33,784 nt of DNA from Azospirillum rugosum (GTDB lineage: Bacteria; Pseudomonadota; Alphaproteobacteria; Azospirillales; Azospirillaceae): the NCBI RefSeq assembly GCF_017876155.1, contig NZ_JAGINP010000040.1:1-33784 (forward strand), given 5' to 3'. Made by a program: the position numbers and the translations under genes. This document shows, in pieces, positions 8,443-18,100 of this stretch. The notes under the pieces were generated by a model, which did not search any database, had not been told where the DNA came from, and saw only the letters and a program-made list of their open reading frames with translations. How positions within the stretch are numbered: position 1 is the stretch's first letter; each line of letters opens with the position of its first letter.

Positions 8443-9366
8443 ATGATGCGAGGTGGCTATAAATTCGAATCGAAGGGGCAGTTTGCGGGGCATGAAACTT
8501 TCCCGCTTCGCCTACTTTGGCTGAAGAAGGCGTTTGACGCAATCGGTGATGGCGCGCCTGCTGGAATATTCCATGAGCAGGAAGCCATTGCGCGCTTCGG
8601 AGTCGGCCGCAATATGGCTGTTTCGATGCGCTATTGGGCGCTCGCTTCGGGATTCTTCGAGGAGCAAGGTCGCGCCATTCGCCCAACAGTTCTCGGCCGC
8701 GCAGTTTTGGCTGACGGGGGGCTCGACCCGTATCTTGAGCAGGCTGCCACTATCTGGTTTGTGCATTGGCACATCGCTAGCACACCTGCCAAGGCGACGA
8801 CTGCCTTCTACGCCTTCAATCTCCTGAGCACGATTGAATTTGACCCGGCGACGCTGCTTGACGAACTGTTCAGCCTTGTCAACGCGCAAGGTTGGCGTGC
8901 CACCCGTGGCACCTTGAAGCGAGACATAGAGGTTTTCCTGCGAAGCTATGTCAGAAAGGGCGATACATTCAGCGAAGACGCAGCCGAACCTCTTCTTGCC
9001 GAGCTTGCGTTGGTACGCGAAGCGCGGCTTGGCGGCTGGCACGAATTCATCCGTGGTCCCAAGCCGACGCTGCACGATGCCGTTTTTGCTTATGCGCTCG
9101 GCGCCTTCTGGGAGCAGAGCGGCGGAGCGACGACCCTCACGGCTGAACAGATCTGCTACTCGCCAGGCTCACCGGGATGTGTCTTTAAATTGGACGAGGA
9201 CAGCGTCGTGACGCGGTTGATGCGAATCGATGACGTGACAGATGGCGCTTGGCAGTGGGTCGACACCGCGGGTCTGCGGCAGGTCCAACGGAAGAGCGAC
9301 ATCGATTTGGCGACCCTAATCCGAGCTGCATACTCCAAGCGCGCTTCATGGAATGCAGCAGCATGA
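8443..9366 (+). CDS. sspB: DUF4007 protein, SspB-like DNA-processing subunit
   Basis: A 307-residue protein opening with the DUF4007 hallmark KGQFAGHETFPLRLLWLKKAFD (residues about 9-30) and continuing in helical segments with FGVGRNMAVSMRYWALASGF, which reads like a winged-helix DNA-binding unit. DUF4007 proteins are the SspB component of the Ssp single-strand phosphorothioation system, reported to nick DNA and found alongside SspC and SspD. I see no classical nuclease motif. It begins MM (8443 or 8446) without a strong Shine-Dalgarno sequence. Its stop overlaps the sspC start by four bases (ATGA at 9363-9366). Confidence 0.85.
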   Translation: MMRGGYKFESKGQFAGHETFPLRLLWLKKAFDAIGDGAPAGIFHEQEAIARFGVGRNMAVSMRYWALASGFFEEQGRAIRPTVLGRAVLADGGLDPYLEQAATIWFVHWHIASTPAKATTAFYAFNLLSTIEFDPATLLDELFSLVNAQGWRATRGTLKRDIEVFLRSYVRKGDTFSEDAAEPLLAELALVREARLGGWHEFIRGPKPTLHDAVFAYALGAFWEQSGGATTLTAEQICYSPGSPGCVFKLDEDSVVTRLMRIDDVTDGAWQWVDTAGLRQVQRKSDIDLATLIRAAYSKRASWNAAA

Positions 9367-12300
9367 CAATGCTCGCATCAAAGGTAGCAATTGACCGCCG
9401 TTTTGCGCGTTCCGCGCGGCTGGATGCCGATCTCAACGGGACCCCTCCGCTTGTGGGCTATGTGCTGCAGGCGACGGTGGCAAAGGCACTCACGACCCTG
9501 GTGGAGAGCCAAATCACTAGTCATCAGGGAGCGTTCACTTGGACCGGCCCGTATGGCGGCGGGAAATCGAGCGCCGCCCTATTGCTGGCTAACCTCGTGG
9601 CCGGAACACGCACCAACCGCACGATCGCCAGAAACATAGTAGGCCCTACGCTAACGGACCTCTTTGCCAAGGCGTTTCCGAGGGCTGGAGGTGATTGGAA
9701 GGTTGTCGCGGTAACCGGGAGCCGTGTGCGATTACGCGACGCGATTGCCGCCGCCGCCGCCGCCACGTTCGGCTGGAAATCCAACTCGCGCGAGCAGTTC
9801 GCGGCAAGCGACGAGCAATTGATCGCCGCTTTGCTACAGTCTGGAACCGCGGGCGGTAGCGGCACCCTCCTCATTCTCGACGAACTCGGGAAAATACTCG
9901 AGCATGAGGCGCTCGAAGGTGGCGACGTCCATCTTCTGCAGGATATTGCAGAGCATGCGTCCCGTAGCAAGGGACGGCTGGTTGTCATAGGCATCCTGCA
10001 CCAGTCTTTCGAGCAATATGCCGCGCGTGCGGCACGCGACGCCCGACAGGAATGGGCCAAGGTCCAGGGCCGCTATCAGGACATCGCCTTTCTTAGTGGC
10101 GCTGACGAGACTGTTGCGCTGCTCGGCCGCGCTATTGCAAGCGAGCCGCCCACCGAAGCACGTGCCCAAGCTGCCACGGTAGCAGCAGCGATCGCGAAGC
10201 GGCGCCCTACGGAAATCGCGACACTCACGACGGCGCTAGCTGAAACTTGGCCGCTCAATCCAGTGACTGCGTTGTTGCTCGGTCCGGTTTCTCGTGCGCG
10301 ATTTGCCCAGAACGAGCGCAGCGTTTTCGGTTTCCTGAGCTCAGCGGAGCCGGCAGGCTTTCAGCAGTTCCTCGCGAACACCGAAAGTGGAGCGAGTACC
10401 TATGATCCCTCGATGCTGTGGGACTATCTCGCGGCCAACTTTGGGATGGCGCTAGCGAGCGGTGCGGACGGTAGTCGATTCAGCTTGGCGTTCGAAGCCA
10501 TTGAGAGAGCCGGAGCCAAGGGCGGGCCGCTGCACGTCACCCTGACCAAATCGGCGGCGATGATTGAGTTCTTCCGCAACGGTTCGGGGCTAGCGCTTGC
10601 GGACGACATTCTGGCCGCTTCCCTACCCGGCGTCGACAATGGGGAGCGATCCGCGGCGATCAAGGATCTTCTCGATTGGGCAGTGCTGATCCGTCAGCCT
10701 CGGCTCGGCGGCTACGCGCTGTTCGCCGGCAGCGACTTCGATCTTGAGGACGCGATCGGTCGCGCAATCGTGCCCATCGACAATCGCCAACTTGAGGAGA
10801 TTCCGCAGAGGGTCGGACTTGGGTTCGCGACTGCAAAGCGCCACTATTTCACGACCGGCACGTTACGGACCTTCGAGATTGCGCTGCACATAGTTGGCGC
10901 CGAGGACTCCGCCGAGACCCTCGCGGCAGCGCTGCTCGGCCGCGCTCAGCGTGGAGGCGGTTTGCTGGTGCTCACGCTTGGTGACGGATCGATACAGCCC
11001 GTAGACATCGATGCGCTTACGAAGGCTACGGCCAAGCTGCTAAAGCGCGAGGGGCGGGTTATTGCGATCGGTGCCGCAACCGGCAGCTTTGCGCTTCGCT
11101 CGACGGCCGCTGAGCTGTTGGCTGTTGAGCGGGTGATCCGCGACCATCCGCAGCTGGAGGGCGACCGGATCGCGCGCCGAGAGATCGCAGCACGGCAATC
11201 GCTGTGCATCGATCAACTCCATCGCGCACTCGAATCCGCGTTGGAAACCGCTCGGTGGTACTTGGCTCCGTCTCCGACGAAGGGGCTGCGCGAGCCACTT
11301 GCGATCGTCGCGAGCGCGCTCGCCGATGCCGGCTATCCTTGCGCGCCGATCCTTAAGAGCGAGCTGCTCCAGCGTGACAGGCCGTCCTCAAACGCCATGG
11401 CAGCACTCCGCGATCTGGCCCACGCGATGGTCAGCCGCTTCGCGGAGCCCAATCTCGGAATTACCGGGTATCCCGCTGAGCTTGGTCTCTACCTGACGGT
11501 GCTCAAGCCGTTCGGCCTTCACCGCGAAACGACGTCTGGATCCTTCGCGTTCAGTGATCCCGACGAAGGCCCCGAAGGCAGGTCGCTGCAACCCGCTTGG
11601 GACCTGATCGACCGCGCCGGCGCTGAGGGGCTGGACACGATCTTCAAGCAGTGGGCTGCGCCGCCATTCGGGCTTAAGGCCGGGGTGATGCCGGTCTTGG
11701 CCCTCGCCTATATGCTCGCTAGGCGTGAGAGCGTCGCGGTCTATATTGATGGCGTCTACCAGACTGCCATCAACGATGTGGTCGTCGATAAGCTGCTCCA
11801 GAGGCCGGCAGACTTCCGGCTTCGTCGCATCGACCGTTCGGTGCGTGAAACAGCGTTCTTAAGCGGGCTGGCCGAGCGGCTCGGCATGAAGGGGGTGAAT
11901 GGCTCGCTTCCAGTGGCGGCCGCACTTTTTCAGCGTTTCGAAGCCCTTCCGGCTTACGCCAAGCGAACCCACCGGGTCGAGCAGGATGCCCTCACCGTCA
12001 GAATGGTCGTGATGAAGGCAAACGATCCTGAGGCACTGCTTTTCGAAGCTTTGCCCAAGGCATTCGGAGCCCGATTATCACCTAACTTGGTATATCAGGG
12101 GCTGCTTGCGTGCGAGGAAAGCTATCCGGCGCTTCTCGCCGAGCTGCGACATGCGCTGGCCCGCGCCCTTGGCGTTGATGCAGAGACTTTCGGCGGAATC
12201 AGCGAGCGGGTCGGTTCGATCAAAGGCCTCACCAACGATTATGCGTTCGATGCACTTGCGGACCGTGCCGCTGCGATTGAGCAAAGTCGCGGTGACCTCG

Positions 12301-12671
12301 AAAGTCTTGTCAGCGTGCTACTTCATCGTCCGGCGCGGAACTGGTCAGACCGTGATCGCGAGGAGGCGCTGACCGAGATCGCGCGGTTCGGCCGCCGTTT
12401 CCGCGAACTCGAGGCGCTCGCGGTCGTCCGGGATCGCAAATCGCACACGGAGGCCCTCGCGCTCGTCGTCGGGCTTGATCCCAAGACCCCGCCCCTGATG
12501 CGGAGCTTCGTGCTAAGTGAGCAGGAGAAGAAGGTGGCGGCGAGCCTAGCTGACCGAGTGGTCGCTGGATTGCGAGCGGACGATAAAGGGGGCCGTTTGC
12601 GGCTTGCTGCGCTGGCCCGAGCAGTCGCAATGTTGGCCGCCGAAGCTGATGACGAAGGCGAATCGGCATGA
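9363..12671 (+). CDS. sspC: large P-loop ATPase SspC
   Basis: I start at ATG 9363, which overlaps the sspB stop as ATGA; the frame is open further back to 9249 but inside sspB. This gives 1102 residues. Walker A is GPYGGGKSS (62-70) and Walker B is LLILDELGK (169-177), followed by HLLQDIAEHASRSKGRLVVIGILHQSFEQYAARAA, where the Q/R residues resemble a sensor region of AAA-like or ABC-like ATPases. The remaining ~800 residues are helical with no family I recognise. In Ssp systems the large ATPase lies between the DUF4007 protein and the PP-loop protein, exactly as here. It probably couples ATP hydrolysis to loading the sulfur-transfer machinery on DNA (inference). It ends with another ATGA overlap into sspD. 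Confidence 0.85.
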   Translation: MTMLASKVAIDRRFARSARLDADLNGTPPLVGYVLQATVAKALTTLVESQITSHQGAFTWTGPYGGGKSSAALLLANLVAGTRTNRTIARNIVGPTLTDLFAKAFPRAGGDWKVVAVTGSRVRLRDAIAAAAAATFGWKSNSREQFAASDEQLIAALLQSGTAGGSGTLLILDELGKILEHEALEGGDVHLLQDIAEHASRSKGRLVVIGILHQSFEQYAARAARDARQEWAKVQGRYQDIAFLSGADETVALLGRAIASEPPTEARAQAATVAAAIAKRRPTEIATLTTALAETWPLNPVTALLLGPVSRARFAQNERSVFGFLSSAEPAGFQQFLANTESGASTYDPSMLWDYLAANFGMALASGADGSRFSLAFEAIERAGAKGGPLHVTLTKSAAMIEFFRNGSGLALADDILAASLPGVDNGERSAAIKDLLDWAVLIRQPRLGGYALFAGSDFDLEDAIGRAIVPIDNRQLEEIPQRVGLGFATAKRHYFTTGTLRTFEIALHIVGAEDSAETLAAALLGRAQRGGGLLVLTLGDGSIQPVDIDALTKATAKLLKREGRVIAIGAATGSFALRSTAAELLAVERVIRDHPQLEGDRIARREIAARQSLCIDQLHRALESALETARWYLAPSPTKGLREPLAIVASALADAGYPCAPILKSELLQRDRPSSNAMAALRDLAHAMVSRFAEPNLGITGYPAELGLYLTVLKPFGLHRETTSGSFAFSDPDEGPEGRSLQPAWDLIDRAGAEGLDTIFKQWAAPPFGLKAGVMPVLALAYMLARRESVAVYIDGVYQTAINDVVVDKLLQRPADFRLRRIDRSVRETAFLSGLAERLGMKGVNGSLPVAAALFQRFEALPAYAKRTHRVEQDALTVRMVVMKANDPEALLFEALPKAFGARLSPNLVYQGLLACEESYPALLAELRHALARALGVDAETFGGISERVGSIKGLTNDYAFDALADRAAAIEQSRGDLESLVSVLLHRPARNWSDRDREEALTEIARFGRRFRELEALAVVRDRKSHTEALALVVGLDPKTPPLMRSFVLSEQEKKVAASLADRVVAGLRADDKGGRLRLAALARAVAMLAAEADDEGESA

Positions 12672-13507
12672 CACGGGAACGGCATATCCTTGGTCTGTCA
12701 GGCGGCCGCGACAGTGCAGCCTTAGCGGTTTACATGCGGCAGTATCACCCTGAGCTGCCCATCGAGTACTTCTTTACCGACACCGGGAAGGAACTCCCCG
12801 AAGTCGACATATTCTTGGACAAGTTGGAGGGCTTTCTCGGCCGGCATATCCAGCGATTGAACCCGGACCGCGACTTCGATTTCTGGCTTAAGGAATACGA
12901 GAACTTCCTTCCTTCTCCGCGCACCCGATGGTGCACGCGCCAGCTGAAGCTTCGGCCGCTTGAGCACTGGCTCCGGCAGGATCTTGAAGGCGGGACGATC
13001 ATTCACTCTTATGTCGCCATTCGTGCTGACGAGCCTAGTCGTGAGGGCTATCAGGCCACTCACCCAAATATGCGGGTTCACCTGCCGCTCCGAGACGCTG
13101 GCATCGATCGGGCGGGGGTGCTTGAAATTCTTGAGCAGTCGGAAGTTGGCGAACCCGAATATTACCAATGGCGGTCACGCTCAGGCTGTACGTTTTGCTT
13201 TTTTCAACAGAAGATCGAGTGGGTTCGCCTTGCCGAGCGGCATCCTGATCGATTTGCTGAAGCGGTTGATTATGAGAAGACGGCGCTCCGTGACGGTTCT
13301 CCCTTCACGTGGAGTCAAGGCGAGAGTCTGACCGAGTTGATCACGCCGAAGCGCGTTAAACAAATCAAAGCAGACTATGAGAAACGGCGCGAGCGGCTGC
13401 GTCGAAGCCGGCGGATTAATCCGCTCTCAGCTAACACCGCCGAGACAATCGACGATGTCTATGGCGTCGATGAAGGGTCAAGCAGCTGCGTGGTCTGCCA
13501 CAAGTGA
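12668..13507 (+). CDS. sspD: PAPS-reductase-like PP-loop protein SspD (DndC-type)
   Basis: A 279-residue N-type ATP pyrophosphatase. SGGRDS (11-16) is the PP-loop that binds ATP; YFFTDTGKELPEV follows. Cysteines that may carry sulfur or a metal/Fe-S site are C89 (RWCTRQLK), C174 and C177 (SGCTFCFF), and C274 and C277 (CVVC two residues from the end). By analogy with DndC/SspD it adenylates the DNA backbone or a sulfur carrier and accepts persulfide sulfur from SspA. Start ATG 12668 overlaps the sspC stop. It is the last gene of the operon and faces the nuclease gene. Confidence 0.92.
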   Translation: MTRERHILGLSGGRDSAALAVYMRQYHPELPIEYFFTDTGKELPEVDIFLDKLEGFLGRHIQRLNPDRDFDFWLKEYENFLPSPRTRWCTRQLKLRPLEHWLRQDLEGGTIIHSYVAIRADEPSREGYQATHPNMRVHLPLRDAGIDRAGVLEILEQSEVGEPEYYQWRSRSGCTFCFFQQKIEWVRLAERHPDRFAEAVDYEKTALRDGSPFTWSQGESLTELITPKRVKQIKADYEKRRERLRRSRRINPLSANTAETIDDVYGVDEGSSSCVVCHK

Positions 13508-13652
13508 AATAGATGTATGCCTACGGTGAATGACGCGACAAGCTTCGCCAAACTCTGCCCCCATGACTGCCTCAAGAGCAGCTTTTGATTTTAAATCGGA
13601 CGAATATTGAACGTATCTCTCCTTGCTCGGCTACGAAACTTGCCTTTCCGGT
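13508..13652. other. convergent intergenic region between sspD and the nuclease gene
   Basis: 145 bases with no gene. Two large operons end here head-on, so a two-way terminator is expected. There are short T-runs (CAGCTTTTGATTTT near 13580) but no clean hairpin with a following U-tract. Confidence 0.5.
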
Positions 13653-15176
13653 TCACGAACGATGGAGGCGAACGATGTCGCTATAGCGGGAGGCAATGTC
13701 CGGATTTCGACGCAGGCGATGCTCAACTTCGGACTGCTGCCACCAATCGACCCAGAACCGGCCGCGACGACGCATTTCCAAAAGATGGTCCGATAGAGGT
13801 ACAGTCAGCCTCGGGAACCCAACAAGAAAAAATCCACTGCAATAATAGTGCTCTAAAGTATCACGTATGTTGATCACGTCGCTTCGGGAAACCCCTCGCC
13901 CGCGAATCTTCACTTGGACCAAAACATGCCGGCGTTCATTGAGTGGTGCTCCGGCTTGAGTCACCCCAGCGACTATATTATTTGCCGGGGGAACGGTCCA
14001 TTCCGCCATCAAGTCACGTCCATCGTCGGCCTCTCGCGTCGCGCCAACTTGACGTACTCGGTGTATTCCGGGCTCCACCTCGAGTAGGTCCTTGATAAGC
14101 TCCTCAAAGCGTCCATCATCAACCTTGTCTGCCCAAGTACATTGCGCGTCAGAGAGGAAGATGTCGGCCTCGGCTTGACGTCGTTGATCAACCAAGAGGC
14201 GTTCGGCATCGAACGCTTCACGGCCACACGGGGCCTCGATACTGACAATTGTCTGGTCCCCAAGGAATATCGCATGAGAATCAAGCGGAAGGACCAAAGG
14301 AGACGCCGATCGATTGCCCTCCACGGCTCGCAGAAAACGTTCGGCGCGCTGCATGACCTTGTTCGACACCGCATTGACCAGATGAGAGGTCCTGAAAACA
14401 CGGTATTCGATACCATCGAAATGCTTGAATGGAGCGATCGCGACAAAGGCTCGCAGCCTTGCCATCGCGGCGCGGCCAATGTGGGCGACGGTAACGCCCC
14501 TCTTTACGGATGTCAGAACCTGCCAATTCGTCGCGGCTCGGACTCTGAACTCGTATTGCATGGCGTTCTTGAGCCGCAATTGTTTTGCGACGGTATCAAC
14601 CCAGTCCGGTTGTGGCTTGTAGGTGGCGCCGTCATAGTCCCCGTTGAGAGGTCCAGAGGCGGGAACACCGAAGACCTCCGCGAATAGCTCGTAGGCAAGA
14701 TTAGACTGTATTCCGAGCGCTTCAAAGTAAGCTCGCCTTTTGCTTGCCCCCCCGATTTCTCCGATCTGTTTGAGGATTAGAAAACGCGCGTACAACTCCG
14801 ATTCAATTCCCGAGAAGCCATTGGTGTCTGAGACGAGTTGGACTGAGGCAACTTCTCTAACCCGCAGACTTATAGCCCACACGAGGCTTAGCAAATCATG
14901 TAGATCGGTTCGCTCGCCGCCCCACTGCCATGATGATGTTCGCACAGCTAGATAACAGGAAATCTCGTCGACGTAATCCTCGACCTGTTCAACACGGATG
15001 GAGAACGGCTCGCTGTAAGGGACGCCACCAGGGCAATCTGGATCGCCGCATTTGCAAATAAGCGTTTTTGCGCTGTGCCCCTCTTTGTTTTGAGTTGTCA
15101 CGTTAGCCGGTCCCGCTCCCTCAGGTATGTAAGATAGACCCAATGCTGCGCTAAGTAAGTGTCTTCGCACACGCAC
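13653..15176 (-). CDS. Mrr-like PD-(D/E)xK nuclease, last gene of the FGH operon
   Basis: 507 residues from GTG 15176, only 17 bases after the stop of the FtsK-type gene, so the two are co-transcribed. The C-terminal ~150 residues have the restriction endonuclease (Mrr_cat-like) pattern: FEELIKDLL (357-365), GATREADDGRDLMAEW with catalytic D388, and HVLVQVKIRG with Q421-x-K423, followed by a helix and the core strand SGFFLVGFP. The Q-x-K variant is usual in Mrr enzymes. Near the N-terminus CKCGDPDCPG (41-50) looks like a small metal-binding knuckle. The middle is helical and unrecognised. The protein is not a standard DptF, G or H component and does not look like SspE (no DUF262/DUF1524-type HNH motif seen). 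It is probably the DNA-cutting arm, or a separate effector, of the restriction module (inference). Confidence 0.8.
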   Translation of the reverse strand: MRVRRHLLSAALGLSYIPEGAGPANVTTQNKEGHSAKTLICKCGDPDCPGGVPYSEPFSIRVEQVEDYVDEISCYLAVRTSSWQWGGERTDLHDLLSLVWAISLRVREVASVQLVSDTNGFSGIESELYARFLILKQIGEIGGASKRRAYFEALGIQSNLAYELFAEVFGVPASGPLNGDYDGATYKPQPDWVDTVAKQLRLKNAMQYEFRVRAATNWQVLTSVKRGVTVAHIGRAAMARLRAFVAIAPFKHFDGIEYRVFRTSHLVNAVSNKVMQRAERFLRAVEGNRSASPLVLPLDSHAIFLGDQTIVSIEAPCGREAFDAERLLVDQRRQAEADIFLSDAQCTWADKVDDGRFEELIKDLLEVEPGIHRVRQVGATREADDGRDLMAEWTVPPANNIVAGVTQAGAPLNERRHVLVQVKIRGRGVSRSDVINIRDTLEHYYCSGFFLVGFPRLTVPLSDHLLEMRRRGRFWVDWWQQSEVEHRLRRNPDIASRYSDIVRLHRS

Positions 15177-15193
15177 ACAGAGACAATTGCCAT

Positions 15194-18100
15194 CTAGGCA
15201 TTATCATTGGCCCTGATCGCATCGACAGCTGCGTCAATGTCCTCATCCGAGAGGAAGGGTGCTTGTGCGTAGATGATCGTCGGCTCGCCGCTTAGACGCG
15301 CTGCCAGATGGCCGAGGCCAAGCAACTGCTCTGCACCCTTGACCCCGAGCGAGATCTCAGATGTACCGACGCTCGCCACTTTGAGGATGAGTCGGTTTCC
15401 GAGATTGTCGCGCAACTGCATTGGCATGACATTCGCGTCGGGCCGCTGCGCGGCGAAGATGAGATGCATGCCGGCGGCGCGCGCCTTCACGCCAAGCCGC
15501 GACACGTTCGCCGTCACCGCCGCCTTATAGTCCTCCGTGAGCATCCATTCAGCGAACTCGTCATGGACCAGGAAGACGTAGGGAAGCCGTTCGGTCGGTA
15601 GCACCTTGGTGTTGTAAGCGCGGATGTCGCGAGCGCCATTAGTGCGGAAAAGCTCGTACCGGCTCTCCATCTCGGCGACAAGGGCTTCCATGACCTCGAC
15701 CGCACGCGTCTGGTCAACGATCACACCTCCTTGGAGATGCGGCAGCCTCTCAATCGCGGCGTAGTCGACGCCCATCTTGGGATCGATCAAGTAGATGTGT
15801 GCGAGCTCGCTCGGGTTGGTCGCAGCTATGTCGAGCAGCAATGCCTGGATCAGCACCGACTTGCCCGAACCGGTCGCACCAGCCACCAGCGTGTGGGGTT
15901 CGTGCTGCTGGCCACCGGCAAATGGGCCACCCAAATTGAGATAGAGAATCTCGCCATCAAGCTCCTTCAAGCCGAGGACGAAAGACGTATTCACGCCGGC
16001 AGCGTTGCGGTTCAGAGTTCGACGACCCCAAACATTCCAGAGCGACACGACCTGGCGCTGCGGCCGGGCGACGCCGACCACGATCTCGCCCGGGAGGGGC
16101 GATATGGAGATCAGTCTGAGCCCGTGAGTCGTGAGTAGCGCTGATTGCCGCGCCTCGATGTCCTCGACCCGCAGGCGGTCGCTGCCCATGAAGCGGATGA
16201 GTGCCGCATTGGGGGTTAGCCGTGCGGCAAGGATCTTGGCCTGTAGGTTATACCCCATCAGCGCAGAGCGCAGCTTCTGCGCCGTGGCTTCCAACCATGC
16301 CTGTTCGTTGGACGATTCTTTGTGCACCTTCTGGGCGCGCGTTTTGATCAGCGCATCAATGGTTGTTGCACCGGCAAGTACCGTCGAACCTGCATCGGCT
16401 GGAGTGAGCGCCAAGGACGCGTGCGTCGCCAGCGGGCTCTTGAGCGGCTGATTAGGCTCGTCCGGCGCCACAGGAACAGCCTCGCTTAGAACAGGTTCAG
16501 AAGGAACGAGTTCGAATGCCCCCCCAACGTTGGCTTCAGGCGTGACCGTGGCCGCTGGCGGCGGGGTGACGACAGCGGCGGTTGCGACCTCGTCACTCTC
16601 ATCGTCGTCATCATCGTAATCGTGTTCGATCGGCTTGGCCGGCAGTGCCGACTTGAGCTCGATCCCGATGTCTTTGGTCCAGTCTACGCGTGGCGCCGGG
16701 TTGCGATACGAAGGATGGTTCCAGCTGTCTGTCTCGCCTAGGCTGTTCCGGACAGCCGTCAGCGGTTGACCGGCATCATATGCCTTGATCAGCTGACGAA
16801 GCCCTTCACGGGTGAACGTCTCCTGGAGGCCACCACTGGCGTCCGAGATCAGTTCCTGCTCGCCCAGTACGTTGCCGTCAGAGGTTGGCCCCGAAATGAA
16901 GATGTGCGAGTAGCCCCGCAGATCGATCGGCACGGCACCCCGGCGGATGCCGTCGCGAACCCGCTCTAGTAAGGAGGTCTGACCTAGGGCAGCAGTTCCG
17001 TCGAGCAGCAAATCGGCGATCCTCGACAGCCAAAGGTCGCGATCGAGCCGTCCGGGGTCGCCAAACAACGCATCATCGATCCTTGCGACAGTCTGACGAA
17101 GCTGCTGACGGGATTTTCGGCTCGCGTCCGCCGAACCGCCTTGATCGACATACTTTGCTTCAGTGACGATTGCGCGCAAACGGGGCGCCCCATCTTCGCC
17201 TGTCACGATGCACAGCGCGAGAATGTCGGCGATCCCCTCTTCACGCTGACCAAGCCATTCGGCGTAGTCGTCGAGCAGAAACCACGCGACAGTCGCCTGT
17301 CGGCCCAGTTCTTCGCCGACGAGAGCGCGGCTCAGGACCAAGCCGATCAGTTCTCCCGCTGAAACGCCGCGCTTGGCCGCTCGAAGCACGATGTCGCCCG
17401 AGATCGAGTTCGCATCCTCGATCATGCGACGGGCAAGCTGCGAAAGGCGATCGTCGTCCAGACCGAGCGAAAGTTCGGTCAATCGGCGGCGGACGAGAAC
17501 GTGAAGAATGCGCAACTCCGAGGTGGAGGATACGACCATATTCCGGCCATGCGTGCGCTGCCGGCGGTAACGGATGACGTTGATGCCCTGCGCAGCAAGC
17601 TGTCGTTTGTCGAGCAGATCGTCATAGGTCGCGACCCACTCGGCGAGATCATGGACCTCATCGAACATCGTCTTGAGGCCGGAATCCTGGAAGGAAATTT
17701 GTCGCGCGGGCAGATAGTGCTCGCCAGCGCCATGCGACTGGCGTCGAATGACATTCGCGACGGCATCCACATAGGCCCAGCCTGCGTCCGGCTGACGCGG
17801 GCAGGTCAGGTAAACGGTCGCCTTGAGTTCGTCTTCAGCGGTGACACGCCGATAGGACCAGCGCGCCGGGACATGCTCCAGCAGCCCGGGATTTTGCCCG
17901 GTGTCAGCAACCGGAAACCATTGCTCGCGGGCTTGACGGGAGACGACATCGTGCAGGAAGGCGATGTCAATTTCTCGAACCGCATTGCTTGGCCGTATCG
18001 TGCCGCCGTCGAGCATGACGCCGATGCGGAGCTTCGACATGAAGTTGCGAGACGTCTCGCTGACAACAACAGCGTCGGGATCGCCCTCGGAACGCTCGAG

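Noticed and set aside
7243..13507. Classical DndABCDE system
   Set aside because: No DndD (SMC-like) or DndE, and a DUF4007 protein with a different large ATPase is present; the set fits Ssp rather than Dnd.
13508..13652. Bidirectional terminator between the convergent operons
   Set aside because: Expected by position, but no stable hairpin with a U-tract could be drawn by eye.
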